21,032 nucleotides of DNA from Euryarchaeota archaeon UBA501 (lineage in GTDB: Archaea; Thermoplasmatota; Poseidoniia; Poseidoniales; Thalassarchaeaceae). The notes beneath the pieces were generated by a model that was not told where the DNA came from, did not search any database, and worked only from the letters and a program-made list of their open reading frames with translations. Shown piece after piece: positions 12,398-21,032 of the stretch. The DNA is taken from the NCBI GenBank assembly GCA_002505685.1, contig DAVT01000161.1, forward strand, positions 7,027 to 28,058. Reading direction: 5' to 3'. Made by a program: the position numbers and the translations under genes. Every line of letters starts with the position of its first letter. The stretch's first letter is position 1.

Positions 12398-14650
12398 TTA
12401 TTCTTCACCCGTACCACGGTATTCACCGGTATGAATCATGGCTAGGCAGGTGGCCAATACGGCTGAGAATAGGATACTAATCGACAACAATTGGCCTGTA
12501 TTTTTGGCTGGAGGGAATGTTGTCAAGGCGAGTAGGAAGAACACAGAAACCGAGGATATCGCTGCCCACCACCTTGCTGACATATCCAGCCTCGTGGGGC
12601 GGTGATTTGCACTGGAATGGGACAGGTAATCTGCAGCGAATCCCATGCCGAGAAGTACAGCGAGCGCAGTATTGACCCCACGACCACCGAACATTGTCGC
12701 CATCCCATCGACTGCGGCACCAATTGCTACAGATCCTATTGCGATTCGAGCGGCCTGAGTAGGGTTTCTTAAGACTGCAAATGCGACCATGAATATGACC
12801 ACTCCAGCAGAGAGTATCTGTGTAATTCTGGTCTCTTCAAATGTCTTGGCGGCCTTGGCCCCTGTAGCCAAATCTCCACCGATTGCTCCTGTGATTCCAT
12901 TGTTCTCAAAGAGAGCTTCTACATCTTCCACAAATTGGATAGCCGCCTCAGAATTTTGACCATCGATGAACACCGCAATCGCAACTCCACTGGTCTTTCC
13001 ATCGATCTGCAATCTTTGTGCCAAACTTCCATCGAGGAATATGGTTTCATTGCGTTGAGAAGCTGCTTCATCCACAGTAGTCGCGTTTTCAGATGTAAGT
13101 CCCACCACCATCGGGGTGCTCAACATACCTGTTTCAAGAGAGATTACGCTTGGATGATACCCCAATTGTTGCTGCAAATCTTGCAACATTCTGTAGTCGT
13201 CTTCACTATCTCCTTCTACATCCACAACAACCCAAGTTACGGTACTAGATGCAAGCACATACTTCGATTGCAGTTCTTCCATCTCCGCCAATGCTGGGTC
13301 ATCCTCAGGGAGGAATTGCTCAACGTTTAGCACACTCACCCCGGGTGGTGCCATGATTGTAATTGAGGCTAGAAGTAGCAGAGCGATAGGCCATGCCCAT
13401 GTAGTGGGTGTCTTGTTCTGTGTCTGTATATCTGTTTCAAGAATGCGAACGTTTCTTCTGCGGAGGTAAAAGTCCTCAAGCAGGTATCGGGTCATGACCC
13501 AATCGAGAATAATACCAATGGCCATGACCAAACCAAGCGAACGTTGTGCGCGAATGGGTGAAAACAAAGCCAAAGAAACGGCACCCACTGTTGTAACCAT
13601 AGCCACGAATAGCATACTTCGGACCTCATCACGATTTCTTGAAGATCTTGAATACCAATATGCACCATCTACGGCCACACCCATGATAATCGGCAATGCA
13701 ATTCCATCAAGAACTGAAAACTCGAAGCCGAATAGGGATAAGAGGCCCAGTTCTGCTCCGATGACGAGACTCACACCACAGATTGTTGCGGCTGCTGTTT
13801 GCCAATCTCTTAGACCAATTGTCAGCAGTAGGCCGAGCAATAACACTGATGGGATGATGACAAGCAGTAGTTCTGCTTCCGCGAGAGCCTTGGCTTTTCC
13901 ATACATCATGTTGACTCCTGCTGCTGAGATTTCATAGTCGGTATTTTCACTGACCTTATCTGCCCAGACATTGAGTTCATTCCAATCCCCCCCTTCTCCT
14001 CCAGCACCTACGTAAACCAACCACAGGATCTCATTCGAAGCAGGTGCCATATTGGCGGAGGCTCCAGGGAATGCTGGACAGGCGACACCGAAATTGGCCC
14101 CTTCTGGTAACATCAACAGGGTTGCTTCAAAAGCGGACTTCTCAGCATTATTCGCTGAACTTGCACACCAACCTTCCTCAATTTCAGGTTGCAAAACATC
14201 CGCCCACCGGGTGGCGTTTTGTAGTGACCTATTCTTCGAATCAAATGCATCTGACCATGCCGAAAATGGAGTGATGACACGGTCGATTGAAAGCGTACTA
14301 AATCCACAATCAGTAGAATTCTCAGATAGACAAGAATCCCAAGATGTTTCGGGGTTTGAACCATCCAGAAATTCAGATTCAAGTTGCAACAAATCTTGAA
14401 CCCGGGTCAGATTGTTTGTCAGCAAACCTCCTTCATCATGCTTGATACGCAGAACCAACTGGTAATTTTCCTCTTGATTACTCTCCGCTCGAATTCGCAT
14501 GAGGGCCTCATCATCAAAAATGACCTGCGTATTCATTTTCGGCTGAACTGGATATGCGAGCAACATTCCAGCTGAAAGTAGCAGGCCAACCACAAGGGCC
14601 AGGCGGAGTTGCTCAGGTCGCATACTAGACCGTGGGTTACGCTGTCGCAT
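12398..14650 (-). CDS. RND superfamily (MMPL/SSD-type) 12-TM membrane protein
   Basis: About 750 residues with the duplicated RND plan. One N-terminal helix (LALVVGLLLSAGMLLAYPV) is followed by a large extracytoplasmic loop and five helices, then another helix near residue 417 (WAWPIALLLLASITIMAPP), a second large loop and five more helices. Both halves keep the acidic helix motif: GVAVDGAYWY near Asp326 and GMGFAADYLSHS near residue 672. These correspond to the G-x-x-x-D-Y proton-relay motif of MMPL, SecDF and Patched-like proteins. It is probably a proton-driven exporter of lipid or another hydrophobic molecule; the cargo is unknown. ATG 14650 is preferred, as earlier in-frame starts run into the upstream gene; ATG 14623 is possible. 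Neither has a clear ribosome site. It lies downstream of the giant surface-protein gene on the same strand. Confidence 0.85.
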   Translation of the reverse strand: MRQRNPRSSMRPEQLRLALVVGLLLSAGMLLAYPVQPKMNTQVIFDDEALMRIRAESNQEENYQLVLRIKHDEGGLLTNNLTRVQDLLQLESEFLDGSNPETSWDSCLSENSTDCGFSTLSIDRVITPFSAWSDAFDSKNRSLQNATRWADVLQPEIEEGWCASSANNAEKSAFEATLLMLPEGANFGVACPAFPGASANMAPASNEILWLVYVGAGGEGGDWNELNVWADKVSENTDYEISAAGVNMMYGKAKALAEAELLLVIIPSVLLLGLLLTIGLRDWQTAAATICGVSLVIGAELGLLSLFGFEFSVLDGIALPIIMGVAVDGAYWYSRSSRNRDEVRSMLFVAMVTTVGAVSLALFSPIRAQRSLGLVMAIGIILDWVMTRYLLEDFYLRRRNVRILETDIQTQNKTPTTWAWPIALLLLASITIMAPPGVSVLNVEQFLPEDDPALAEMEELQSKYVLASSTVTWVVVDVEGDSEDDYRMLQDLQQQLGYHPSVISLETGMLSTPMVVGLTSENATTVDEAASQRNETIFLDGSLAQRLQIDGKTSGVAIAVFIDGQNSEAAIQFVEDVEALFENNGITGAIGGDLATGAKAAKTFEETRITQILSAGVVIFMVAFAVLRNPTQAARIAIGSVAIGAAVDGMATMFGGRGVNTALAVLLGMGFAADYLSHSSANHRPTRLDMSARWWAAISSVSVFFLLALTTFPPAKNTGQLLSISILFSAVLATCLAMIHTGEYRGTGEE

Positions 14651-14660
14651 ATCAGCACAA

Positions 14661-14683
14661 CGGGTGTCCTTACAGGACACCCG
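14661..14683 (-). terminator. Perfect 10-bp hairpin between the giant gene and the RND gene
   Basis: CGGGTGTCCT-TAC-AGGACACCCG (plus strand) is a perfect inverted repeat with a 3-nt loop, 20 nt past the stop of the giant gene and 11 nt before the RND start. No T-tract follows in the minus direction. It may end or process the giant-protein mRNA, or form the 5' leader of the RND mRNA. Confidence 0.5.
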
Positions 14684-14702
14684 ATGTTTTCTTACCGTCT
14701 TC

Positions 14703-17700
14703 TCAGACCCATTCCATCCAGTTGTTGGTCTGTTGGTCGCGGTAATACCAAGTCCCACTATCTTCTGGATATTCGATGACTTCGTAACCATCCTTCATCC
14801 AACCTCGCATGGTGGGCGGAGGTCCACTGGGTCCTCCGTCAAACATTCGATCTTGAGATGCGATCATGTTGGCAGGCTCTTCATACCACTCATCTTCAGA
14901 ATCAGCACGATTGCGCATGAATAGAACGGCTCCAGTGACTGCCAGCATCAAGACGACGACTATTGCAGCAATGATTCCAATTGTACCCATGTCTGTTCCT
15001 GAACCCGTGCTAGATTCCTCATCGGATCCATCCTCTACAGTTTGATTACCTGTAGTATTCGTTTCATTTCCAGTATCTGGGTCAGTGGGCTCATCGTACT
15101 CGCATGAACCGTCATCCTCGGTGGCCGTAGAATCGTAATTGTTGGCACCAGAGTCCATGCAGCCTAAGACTGCGTCAGGTTCCAAATCGATTTCGTCATT
15201 CGGGTCACAAACCGCATCATCCGTATCGGCATTGTTACCCACTCCATCCTCGTCACAATCCAACCACTCACTCGGGTCCTCTGGGAATGCATCTTCTGAA
15301 TCAATCGTTCCATCTCCATCGGAATCGTAGGTTACATTTCCATCAATTCCCTCTGCTGTGACGCTAAATTCTGTTACGTTCTGTGTATAACCCTCACCTG
15401 AGAATTCAATCCTCCATTCACCGATGTAAACGCCAAAATTGATTTTTCCATCCTCATCTGTAATCAGAGCATAATCCTGTACGCCATTGACGTGGATTAC
15501 TCCCGACAATCCTTCAATCGGTTGCTTTGTTTCATTGTCAATCGCTGTAATTGTTACAATATCGCCAGGCAACGGATTTGCTGGACTCCAAATTAGTGAC
15601 ATGGTTCCATTTTGGTCAGGTGCGGGGTCAGGGTTTGGTATAGCTATTGTTTCATCCAATGCAGCGATAATGGTTGCATTATCGCCTTCGCCGATTTGTG
15701 CCAGTGCAATCACAGTGTAATCATCTTGTGGCGCAGACAGGTGAGATAAGCGCAAATCAGCACTGGAACCCAATCCCCAAGCGAATGAATCTAGGCTACC
15801 GAGGATGCCATCAAACAACTCGAAGATAGCATCTTGCTCGTCTTGCCCTTCGAGTTGTTCATCGTGGGAACAGATTTGATCTGATTTCCAATCAATATCG
15901 TAACCATAGTCATCTTCATCTTCAGGTTCCCTCACTTCGAATTCCATGTATCCTGAATCGACGGTCAATCTGTATTCTCCAGGGCTGAGGTCAAACGAGG
16001 CAGTGTGTGCCGGTGGGTGCTCCCACTCTGACAAGGCCCAATCTTGGATGGGCTCAACCGTACTTGAATCACGGGTCAGTATGGCATTTGGAACATATTC
16101 ATGTGGATGTACAAATTCGTTGGAATCATCTCTCAACTTCAATCGGACATTGTATTCTTCTTCGCTTCCTTCCCAATCAGTACCTTCTTCGTACCAGCCT
16201 TCTGCTTCCTCACATGTTGCTTCTAGGCTTGCTTCGGTGTTGACCCAGCCTAATTCATCACCACGCAAAAATTCCCCATAGATTACCTCGGTAAAGGCAG
16301 AAAGGTCTATCGAAGCAGGGTCTAGGCCAACTTCTGGTGTGGCGATTGCAAGAATCCTCGAAGCAACCCCATATTCTTCATCTAGAGCAATATTTGTGGT
16401 TTGACCAGGGCCTAAATCGCCATCAAAGGTCAGTGTCCCCGGGTCGTTCAGAAGAACCCCAAAGTGAATTGCAGTTGGCCATAGTGCACCTTCTTCCATG
16501 ATAATGCTGGCCACTAGGTTCATCGGTGCATTGAGGTACATTTCCTCAGTTCTAGTTGTCGTTCCTGATTGGAATTCAATCTCCACAGATTGATCATCCC
16601 AGTCACTCGTATCGATGTCAGGGAATGGTACGTCTAGGGGAAGAGGCAGGACCATTAGCATCGCCGTGTAATCCTCATCTCCCTCAATATCTGTTGTTAC
16701 CTCAATCTGGATGAGATTGTCACTGTTCGGCTCTGCAGTGTAGACCGGGATACCGGCGAATGTAGTTTGTTCAACCAAATCCCCTCCGAGTGAAATGGTT
16801 GCTTGTGTGACAGCGACCAAGTTGAGCCCCAGTCCCGTAATTTCCACACCATCTCGCACATGCTTGGTTTGGACGACACTGATGTAAACGCCAGGCAAAC
16901 TTGGCGTGGTTGTCATGGTGGCCATACCATCTGCTTCTGTTGTGAAAATCTGTTCATCCATGACCTCAAAGGGCCCGTCGGTGATGAATGCATCAATGAT
17001 TTCTGGGTTGGGTACATGCCGTTCGGATTTTCGCAATTCGCACCATCCCTCTTCGACCCAGTCCGATGTATAGGATTCTTCAGATTCATCATCATAATTT
17101 ATGAATCCAGATTCTTCTCCAGATTCTTCATCCCCTACCTGATATTCGAGAACGTGAGTAACAGGAGAATATCCATCGATGGGTGTGTATGTAACTTGAA
17201 TCCAGTAATTTCCACTGTCGGCATAAGTGTGACTTTCCCATCCGTCTTCGCGGTAGTCATCGTCTTGGCCATATCGATATTCGTATACTTCGCTTCCATC
17301 GTCCCAATCGATAGACAGTGTGTCCAAGTCGGGTTTGTCATAGTAGACATGTTGTTCAATCTCATCGTCCCAATAAGAGAACAAACCGTAATCCCATCCA
17401 ATGCTGACGTATTCTCCACCACTGCTACCTTGGGATCGAGCACATCCAGCGGTCCCAGGTAGTGGCATTTGCTGAATGAATTCGAATTCAAGACCGGATT
17501 CTGTGGTTCCTCTTGTAGCGACGTCGGCCAAACCCCCCGCTCCCGGCAGTGAATCACTATGGCTTGCACCCCAAGTGCTACCCATGCCTGATCGGGGTAT
17601 TTCTTCCCAATCTTCGTTCACATTCTGAACCGCTTGCGGATGCTCTTCTCCATTTCTTTCATCATTGCCCGTGAAGGTCTCTACTGTGCCATCGACATCT

Positions 17701-19850
17701 CCATCAAGGTCATCACCATTGTATTCAGCAACGATGTTGGTTGAACCCGAGGTGTAATCGACGTCTCCTTCTGGAGACAGTGTGCTTACGGCTTCTTCAG
17801 CCCTTTGTGGTGATACCCGCAAGATTGCAATGTCGACTTCAGCACCTGTGACTGGACCTGTAGCATTGTAAGATAGCGCAGTCACATCGTATGATGACTC
17901 CACAGAAGTGACCTCATCTTGGTCGACAAGGACGCCGAGAGCGGAGCCGATGAACATCTCATCCATGCCACCGCCTGCCATCATTGTAAGCATGCTTGGA
18001 CGGAGTGGTTCGAGTTCAATTGTAGCCTCGTCGACTTCATCTGAGTAAGCATAATTTTCCAATGGCTGACTAAACGTCCAAACATTGTTTTCGATTGAAT
18101 CCGCAGTCAAGCGCCCGAGGTAATCGCATAGACTGTAGGCACAAGAATCGTCATTCGTGTCCCGAACGAGAACCGCTGACTCAACGTTGCCAGAAGAATC
18201 GGTCATCGACATTGTCAATGTTTCAGGGTACTTCGAAATATCGTCAGGGCCGCCGAAATTTACCCTGACTCCTAGATCGAGCACATGGGGGTCATAGAGT
18301 GTAGTTTTGATATCATACAACTCTTCGAAAATAATCTGTGGAGGGTCTGACTCACCCTCTTCAGAGGACGAACCCTCTCCATCATCTTCAGACTCTTCAT
18401 CGTCTTCGGGATACCACTCAACCTCCCTCTCTCCACCAGATGCATTGGATACCCATGAGCCAAAATTACTCAAAGCCTCTCCTGCACTTTCCCAGACCGG
18501 GTCCTCAAACGAATCTAGAAGGTGGTCGATGCAGTCTTCTGGCAAGGAATTGAAATCGTCAAATGCATCGTTAATCCATGATTCTCCGGACTCCATGTTT
18601 GTTGACCATGCTTGTCCCTCAGGTGTTTCCATCAACTGTTCGTATTCCCAGATGATTTGTTCGGGCCGACCATCCTCATTCGCATCCACGAATTCGACGT
18701 CTTGGCTGGCCAAACCGACGATGAACTTCTGCATGGCTGTCATGTTGTCAATGTCACCCTGAATCAGGGGTTCAAGATAGGTTTCAATTCCTTGGATAAT
18801 CGCTTCTGGGTGAACTGAAACTGCCAGTAAAGCGACATTCTTCATCAGGGTTTGTGCCGCTTCGAATTGTTTCGTGTTGTTGGCCAAATCATCCAGTGCA
18901 CCGGTCAGTGCATCCCATTCATCACTACCAAGCATATCGTTGTATGCTGTTTCAAATTGATTCGTACCCTCAAATCGTGTGAAGTTTTCAATCGGGTCGA
19001 AAGTCCCCATGTAATCTGCCATGGTGTCAAATTCATCGATTGCAGTAGGCAATGGGAATTCATTCAGATATGTCATCAACCCGGTCAGCATGGCCATTGA
19101 GGCATCCACATCACCCGAGTCTAGGAATTCCATCAAGTACTCGAGGAAGTTTGCACCATCAGACAATTCGTAACCTTCTCCAGCATCGATCATCGCTTGC
19201 CAACTTCCAGGCCCGCTGCCCTCTGTTGCGGTATCGACGAATTCAGACCAACCTCCATTGTTGTCAACCTGATTTTCAAGAATCTCAAACTCACCCTGAA
19301 TTTCCTCTGTTGGATTGGCAGTGTCCCAAGCGTTGTCAATGGCTCTTAGAACAGTTTCAAACTCTATTCGGAAAATTTCTTGATACTGTGTGAAATCATC
19401 TATTGCGCTCAAAGTGCCATCAGACGCTTCGAAAGAAACTGCGTATACTCCACCCACGGAAGCCCTTGGGAACTCAAATGTCCCTTCCCAAATGGCAGTA
19501 TTCCCATCATCTTCATGCACGCCGGTGTTTGTCAAGACAACAGTCGCGATTTGTTGCTTGTCTGTTGAAAATGGGATTCCTAGATTTTGAATCATTTCCA
19601 TCGGTTCCATGTCCAATCTGAAAATCGTTGCAGTCACGTCGGTTTCACTACTATGACCTCGGGTTAGTGCTTGGAGTTCGACATCGCCGCCAACACTAAC
19701 CAACTTGGTAATCACAGACCCATCTATACTCAATGTATCTCCATTTCCTTGTTTATCGTTAGGTGCATTAACGCCTGGATATTCGGCCACAATTGCCTGC
19801 ATCGACATACAAACAAGCAGCCCCACAATCAACATTGCATTTCGCTTCAT
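14703..19850 (-). CDS. Giant acidic multidomain surface protein with C-terminal membrane anchor
   Basis: A 1715-residue exported protein, very rich in Asp and Glu. Visible in order: signal peptide (1-22, AMLIVGLLVCMSMQAIVA); an Ig-like beta region to about 150; an alpha-helical region about 160-460 with long acidic helices; an acidic low-complexity linker near 480-505 (DDEESEDDGEGSSSEEGESD); further beta domains; a PKD-like domain near 840-895 (LSIDWDDGSEVYEYRYG, then SHTYADSGNYWIQVTY); more beta domains; a carboxypeptidase-regulatory-like fold near 1430-1500; Asp-rich calcium motifs near 1507-1550 (DSDGDGTIDSEDAFPEDP); and a cysteine motif GCMDSGANNYD...DDGSCEY. One transmembrane helix follows at 1621-1644, then a 71-residue cytoplasmic tail ending in SGTWYYRDQQTNNWMEWV. 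It probably forms a long surface structure for adhesion, sensing or capture of organic matter; no enzyme motif was recognised. The start codon lies in a hairpin. Confidence 0.88.
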   Translation of the reverse strand: MKRNAMLIVGLLVCMSMQAIVAEYPGVNAPNDKQGNGDTLSIDGSVITKLVSVGGDVELQALTRGHSSETDVTATIFRLDMEPMEMIQNLGIPFSTDKQQIATVVLTNTGVHEDDGNTAIWEGTFEFPRASVGGVYAVSFEASDGTLSAIDDFTQYQEIFRIEFETVLRAIDNAWDTANPTEEIQGEFEILENQVDNNGGWSEFVDTATEGSGPGSWQAMIDAGEGYELSDGANFLEYLMEFLDSGDVDASMAMLTGLMTYLNEFPLPTAIDEFDTMADYMGTFDPIENFTRFEGTNQFETAYNDMLGSDEWDALTGALDDLANNTKQFEAAQTLMKNVALLAVSVHPEAIIQGIETYLEPLIQGDIDNMTAMQKFIVGLASQDVEFVDANEDGRPEQIIWEYEQLMETPEGQAWSTNMESGESWINDAFDDFNSLPEDCIDHLLDSFEDPVWESAGEALSNFGSWVSNASGGEREVEWYPEDDEESEDDGEGSSSEEGESDPPQIIFEELYDIKTTLYDPHVLDLGVRVNFGGPDDISKYPETLTMSMTDSSGNVESAVLVRDTNDDSCAYSLCDYLGRLTADSIENNVWTFSQPLENYAYSDEVDEATIELEPLRPSMLTMMAGGGMDEMFIGSALGVLVDQDEVTSVESSYDVTALSYNATGPVTGAEVDIAILRVSPQRAEEAVSTLSPEGDVDYTSGSTNIVAEYNGDDLDGDVDGTVETFTGNDERNGEEHPQAVQNVNEDWEEIPRSGMGSTWGASHSDSLPGAGGLADVATRGTTESGLEFEFIQQMPLPGTAGCARSQGSSGGEYVSIGWDYGLFSYWDDEIEQHVYYDKPDLDTLSIDWDDGSEVYEYRYGQDDDYREDGWESHTYADSGNYWIQVTYTPIDGYSPVTHVLEYQVGDEESGEESGFINYDDESEESYTSDWVEEGWCELRKSERHVPNPEIIDAFITDGPFEVMDEQIFTTEADGMATMTTTPSLPGVYISVVQTKHVRDGVEITGLGLNLVAVTQATISLGGDLVEQTTFAGIPVYTAEPNSDNLIQIEVTTDIEGDEDYTAMLMVLPLPLDVPFPDIDTSDWDDQSVEIEFQSGTTTRTEEMYLNAPMNLVASIIMEEGALWPTAIHFGVLLNDPGTLTFDGDLGPGQTTNIALDEEYGVASRILAIATPEVGLDPASIDLSAFTEVIYGEFLRGDELGWVNTEASLEATCEEAEGWYEEGTDWEGSEEEYNVRLKLRDDSNEFVHPHEYVPNAILTRDSSTVEPIQDWALSEWEHPPAHTASFDLSPGEYRLTVDSGYMEFEVREPEDEDDYGYDIDWKSDQICSHDEQLEGQDEQDAIFELFDGILGSLDSFAWGLGSSADLRLSHLSAPQDDYTVIALAQIGEGDNATIIAALDETIAIPNPDPAPDQNGTMSLIWSPANPLPGDIVTITAIDNETKQPIEGLSGVIHVNGVQDYALITDEDGKINFGVYIGEWRIEFSGEGYTQNVTEFSVTAEGIDGNVTYDSDGDGTIDSEDAFPEDPSEWLDCDEDGVGNNADTDDAVCDPNDEIDLEPDAVLGCMDSGANNYDSTATEDDGSCEYDEPTDPDTGNETNTTGNQTVEDGSDEESSTGSGTDMGTIGIIAAIVVVLMLAVTGAVLFMRNRADSEDEWYEEPANMIASQDRMFDGGPSGPPPTMRGWMKDGYEVIEYPEDSGTWYYRDQQTNNWMEWV

Positions 19851-19867
19851 AGCCCCTATGGGGCTAT
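19849..19867 (-). promoter_or_regulatory. Hairpin enclosing the start codon of the giant surface-protein gene
   Basis: Minus strand reads ATAGCCCC-ATA-GGGGCTAT followed by G. The first two bases of the ATG start form the end of the 3' arm, and the only SD-like run (AGGGG) is also in that arm. Initiation could be blocked while the stem is folded. The core CCCCTATGGGG (plus strand 19853-19863) is shared with the repeat upstream of pntAA. The rest of the 19851-19929 gap shows no gene. Confidence 0.45.
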
Positions 19868-19929
19868 CGGTCGTATTTCATTGTGTGGGGACCGAGGGTA
19901 ATATCCGCAGATTGTTTACCACTGAGATG

Positions 19930-20955
19930 TCAGGATTCAGAAATTGATATTGCCATTCTCATATTCTGGCCCTCATCTACCAGGGTGGCACATCCACGTT
20001 CTTCAAGATCCACTTCTGTCCAAGTTCCACTCGTCGGTGTGAATGACGCACTGGGTAGGGTCAATGCTTCGATGTAAATTCCCATGGGTGCAATAGCGGT
20101 TTGGCTAGATCCGATTACCGACCAAGCGGCCGCTTGAGTTACTGAATCTGTTTCGCCAATACACCAGCCATGCAAACGTTCACTCGCTTCACCCAACTCT
20201 AAGATATCTCGAATTTGCTCAGTTTTCTCTGGAGATTGGCTGACATTCGATAGGTTGTTCACCTGAATCCATTCATTTGGGTGTGGGATTGTTGCTGGTT
20301 CTTTTGCGACTTCCAATGTCGAAGTTAAGTCGATATCCGGGCTTGTAGCCAAGCATGGCATGGAACGGTCCGGCAAGCATCCTTGCACGTTTTGTGCCCC
20401 CTCTAGGATGGTGTCGATGAGAATCCACGGGCCAGTTCGGCTTTCATTGTCCAAGAAGCCAGCATTCAATCGATTGTCAGGCATCCAAGCCGGAGGCGTG
20501 TGAACAATCATGATTTCCCATGAGAAATCATCTCCGCCTGTCACATCCCAGTGTAAGGTAAACCATTCACGTTCAAAGAGACCCTCGCCAACATATTCGC
20601 GCAGATGAACGACCTCGATATTCGCTTCAATACGTCCACTTCCTCCACCGGTGAGCTCAGTGATGTTGACGGGCCCCTGAATCAAAATTCCGGTGCAATT
20701 TACGCAATCGGAACTTACGACATTTTGCACATCTACGTTGACGTTTGCGGTCGCGCCCTTGTCAAAATCATCGAGCCCTAAGGCATCCATGGATGCCCGA
20801 GTCGCTAGCGTAATTGTGCCCGACAAGTTTGTCACTTCAAGTTCATCCTGCACCACCGGCTCTGTTTCAATGCCAACCGACATTGTTGCTAGTAATACCA
20901 GACCCAGAACCAGCCATTCGGCTATGGACGAAATCGAATGTTTCGCCACTTTCAT
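19930..20955 (-). CDS. Exported protein of unknown function
   Basis: A 341-residue protein I do not recognise. The N-terminus MKVAKHSISSIAEWLVLGLVL is basic then hydrophobic, fitting a signal peptide or N-terminal anchor; no later membrane helix is seen, so it is secreted or held by its N-terminus. The mature part is acidic and beta-rich in appearance. It has a CVNC pair near residue 82, CLPDRSMPC in the middle and two late cysteines, so disulfides are plausible. Segments such as FTLHWDVTGGDDFSWEIMIVH suggest a beta-sandwich. ATG 20955 is chosen over an in-frame TTG at 20967 because GAGGA lies three bases before it and because it overlaps the upstream stop as ATGA. It is the minus-strand neighbour upstream of the giant protein, separated by 79 nt. 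No function is proposed. Confidence 0.78.
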   Translation of the reverse strand: MKVAKHSISSIAEWLVLGLVLLATMSVGIETEPVVQDELEVTNLSGTITLATRASMDALGLDDFDKGATANVNVDVQNVVSSDCVNCTGILIQGPVNITELTGGGSGRIEANIEVVHLREYVGEGLFEREWFTLHWDVTGGDDFSWEIMIVHTPPAWMPDNRLNAGFLDNESRTGPWILIDTILEGAQNVQGCLPDRSMPCLATSPDIDLTSTLEVAKEPATIPHPNEWIQVNNLSNVSQSPEKTEQIRDILELGEASERLHGWCIGETDSVTQAAAWSVIGSSQTAIAPMGIYIEALTLPSASFTPTSGTWTEVDLEERGCATLVDEGQNMRMAISISES

Positions 20956-21032
20956 TCTTCCTCGCAAGGCACTTCTTGACGGGTCTCATCATAGCACTTT
21001 TCTTCGCCGTCACGGTCCCGCTCTCCAGAGTC
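20952..21032 (-). CDS. C-terminal tail of an upstream gene (partial)
   Basis: On the minus strand one frame is open from the window edge to a TGA at 20954-20952, giving 26 acidic, charged residues (ending RQEVPCEEE). Its stop overlaps the next ATG as ATGA, the same coupling seen twice elsewhere in this window, which is the main reason to believe it. It is too short to identify. Confidence 0.45.
   Translation of the reverse strand, partial: DSGERDRDGEEKCYDETRQEVPCEEE

Noticed and set aside
13494..13937. 147-codon plus-strand frame opposite the RND gene
   Set aside because: It overlaps RND transmembrane segments; Ser/Thr/Pro-rich shadow translation of hydrophobic codons.
14651..14791. Extended N-terminus of the RND protein (47 residues)
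   Set aside because: It would overlap the end of the giant gene and pass through the 10-bp hairpin; its sequence lacks RND features.
16803..17462. 219-codon plus-strand frame opposite the giant gene
   Set aside because: The minus strand is one unbroken 1715-codon frame with clear domains here; the antisense product has no recognisable motif or ribosome site.
19898..19906. GATATTA-like bases (minus strand) as a TATA box for the giant gene
   Set aside because: Roughly right distance, but too weak a match and no BRE element; I could not support it as a feature.

Overview
The window looks like a piece of an archaeal chromosome, most probably a marine planktonic euryarchaeote of the Marine Group II (Poseidoniales) type. 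A Marine Group III relative is the main alternative. The archaeal call rests on a two-unit tRNA-splicing endonuclease (EndA), an archease, an HdrA-like cysteine domain and a winged-helix regulator. The group call rests on style: moderate GC, very tight gene packing, and huge acidic secreted proteins with calcium-binding Asp repeats, a GCMDSGANNYD-type cysteine motif and one C-terminal membrane anchor. It is an inference, since no rRNA or other phylogenetic marker is present. I see no tRNA, rRNA, insertion sequence, CRISPR array or integrase, and no sign of a mobile island.

Layout. (1) 1-147: 3' end of a CPBP/CAAX-type intramembrane protease. (2) 256-3186: three-gene proton-translocating NAD(P) transhydrogenase operon pntAA-pntAB-pntB, with ATGA coupling and strong Shine-Dalgarno sites, ending in a 12-bp hairpin. 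(3) 3275-7558: envelope/redox cluster of a secreted, membrane-anchored reelin-like (choice-of-anchor V-like) protein with a CTCH motif, a TatC-like protein fused to an HdrA N-terminal-like cysteine domain, and a secreted M6-family metalloprotease. (4) 7555-8652, minus: EndA, convergent with and overlapping the protease gene. (5) 8773-12397, plus: a winged-helix protein with three TerB-like repeats, then a PfkB/HldE-like sugar kinase, a family III CoA-transferase and archease; the last three overlap by 1-4 nt. (6) 12398-21032, minus: an RND/MMPL-type 12-TM protein, a 1715-residue multidomain surface protein, a 341-residue exported protein of unknown function, and the tail of one more gene.

How it fits together. 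The transhydrogenase links NADPH supply to the proton gradient. EndA and archease both belong to tRNA splicing: cleavage, and activation of the RtcB ligase, which is not in this window. Most of the rest concerns the cell surface: export, proteolysis, RND transport and a giant surface protein.

The items most worth a second look are the TatC-HdrA-like fusion beside a CTCH-containing reelin-like protein; the apparent absence of the membrane-channel histidine from both places where transhydrogenases usually carry it; the regulator with three TerB-like repeats; the kinase with an altered GxGD motif; and a set of short-loop perfect hairpins at gene boundaries, two of which share the core CCCCTATGGGG.
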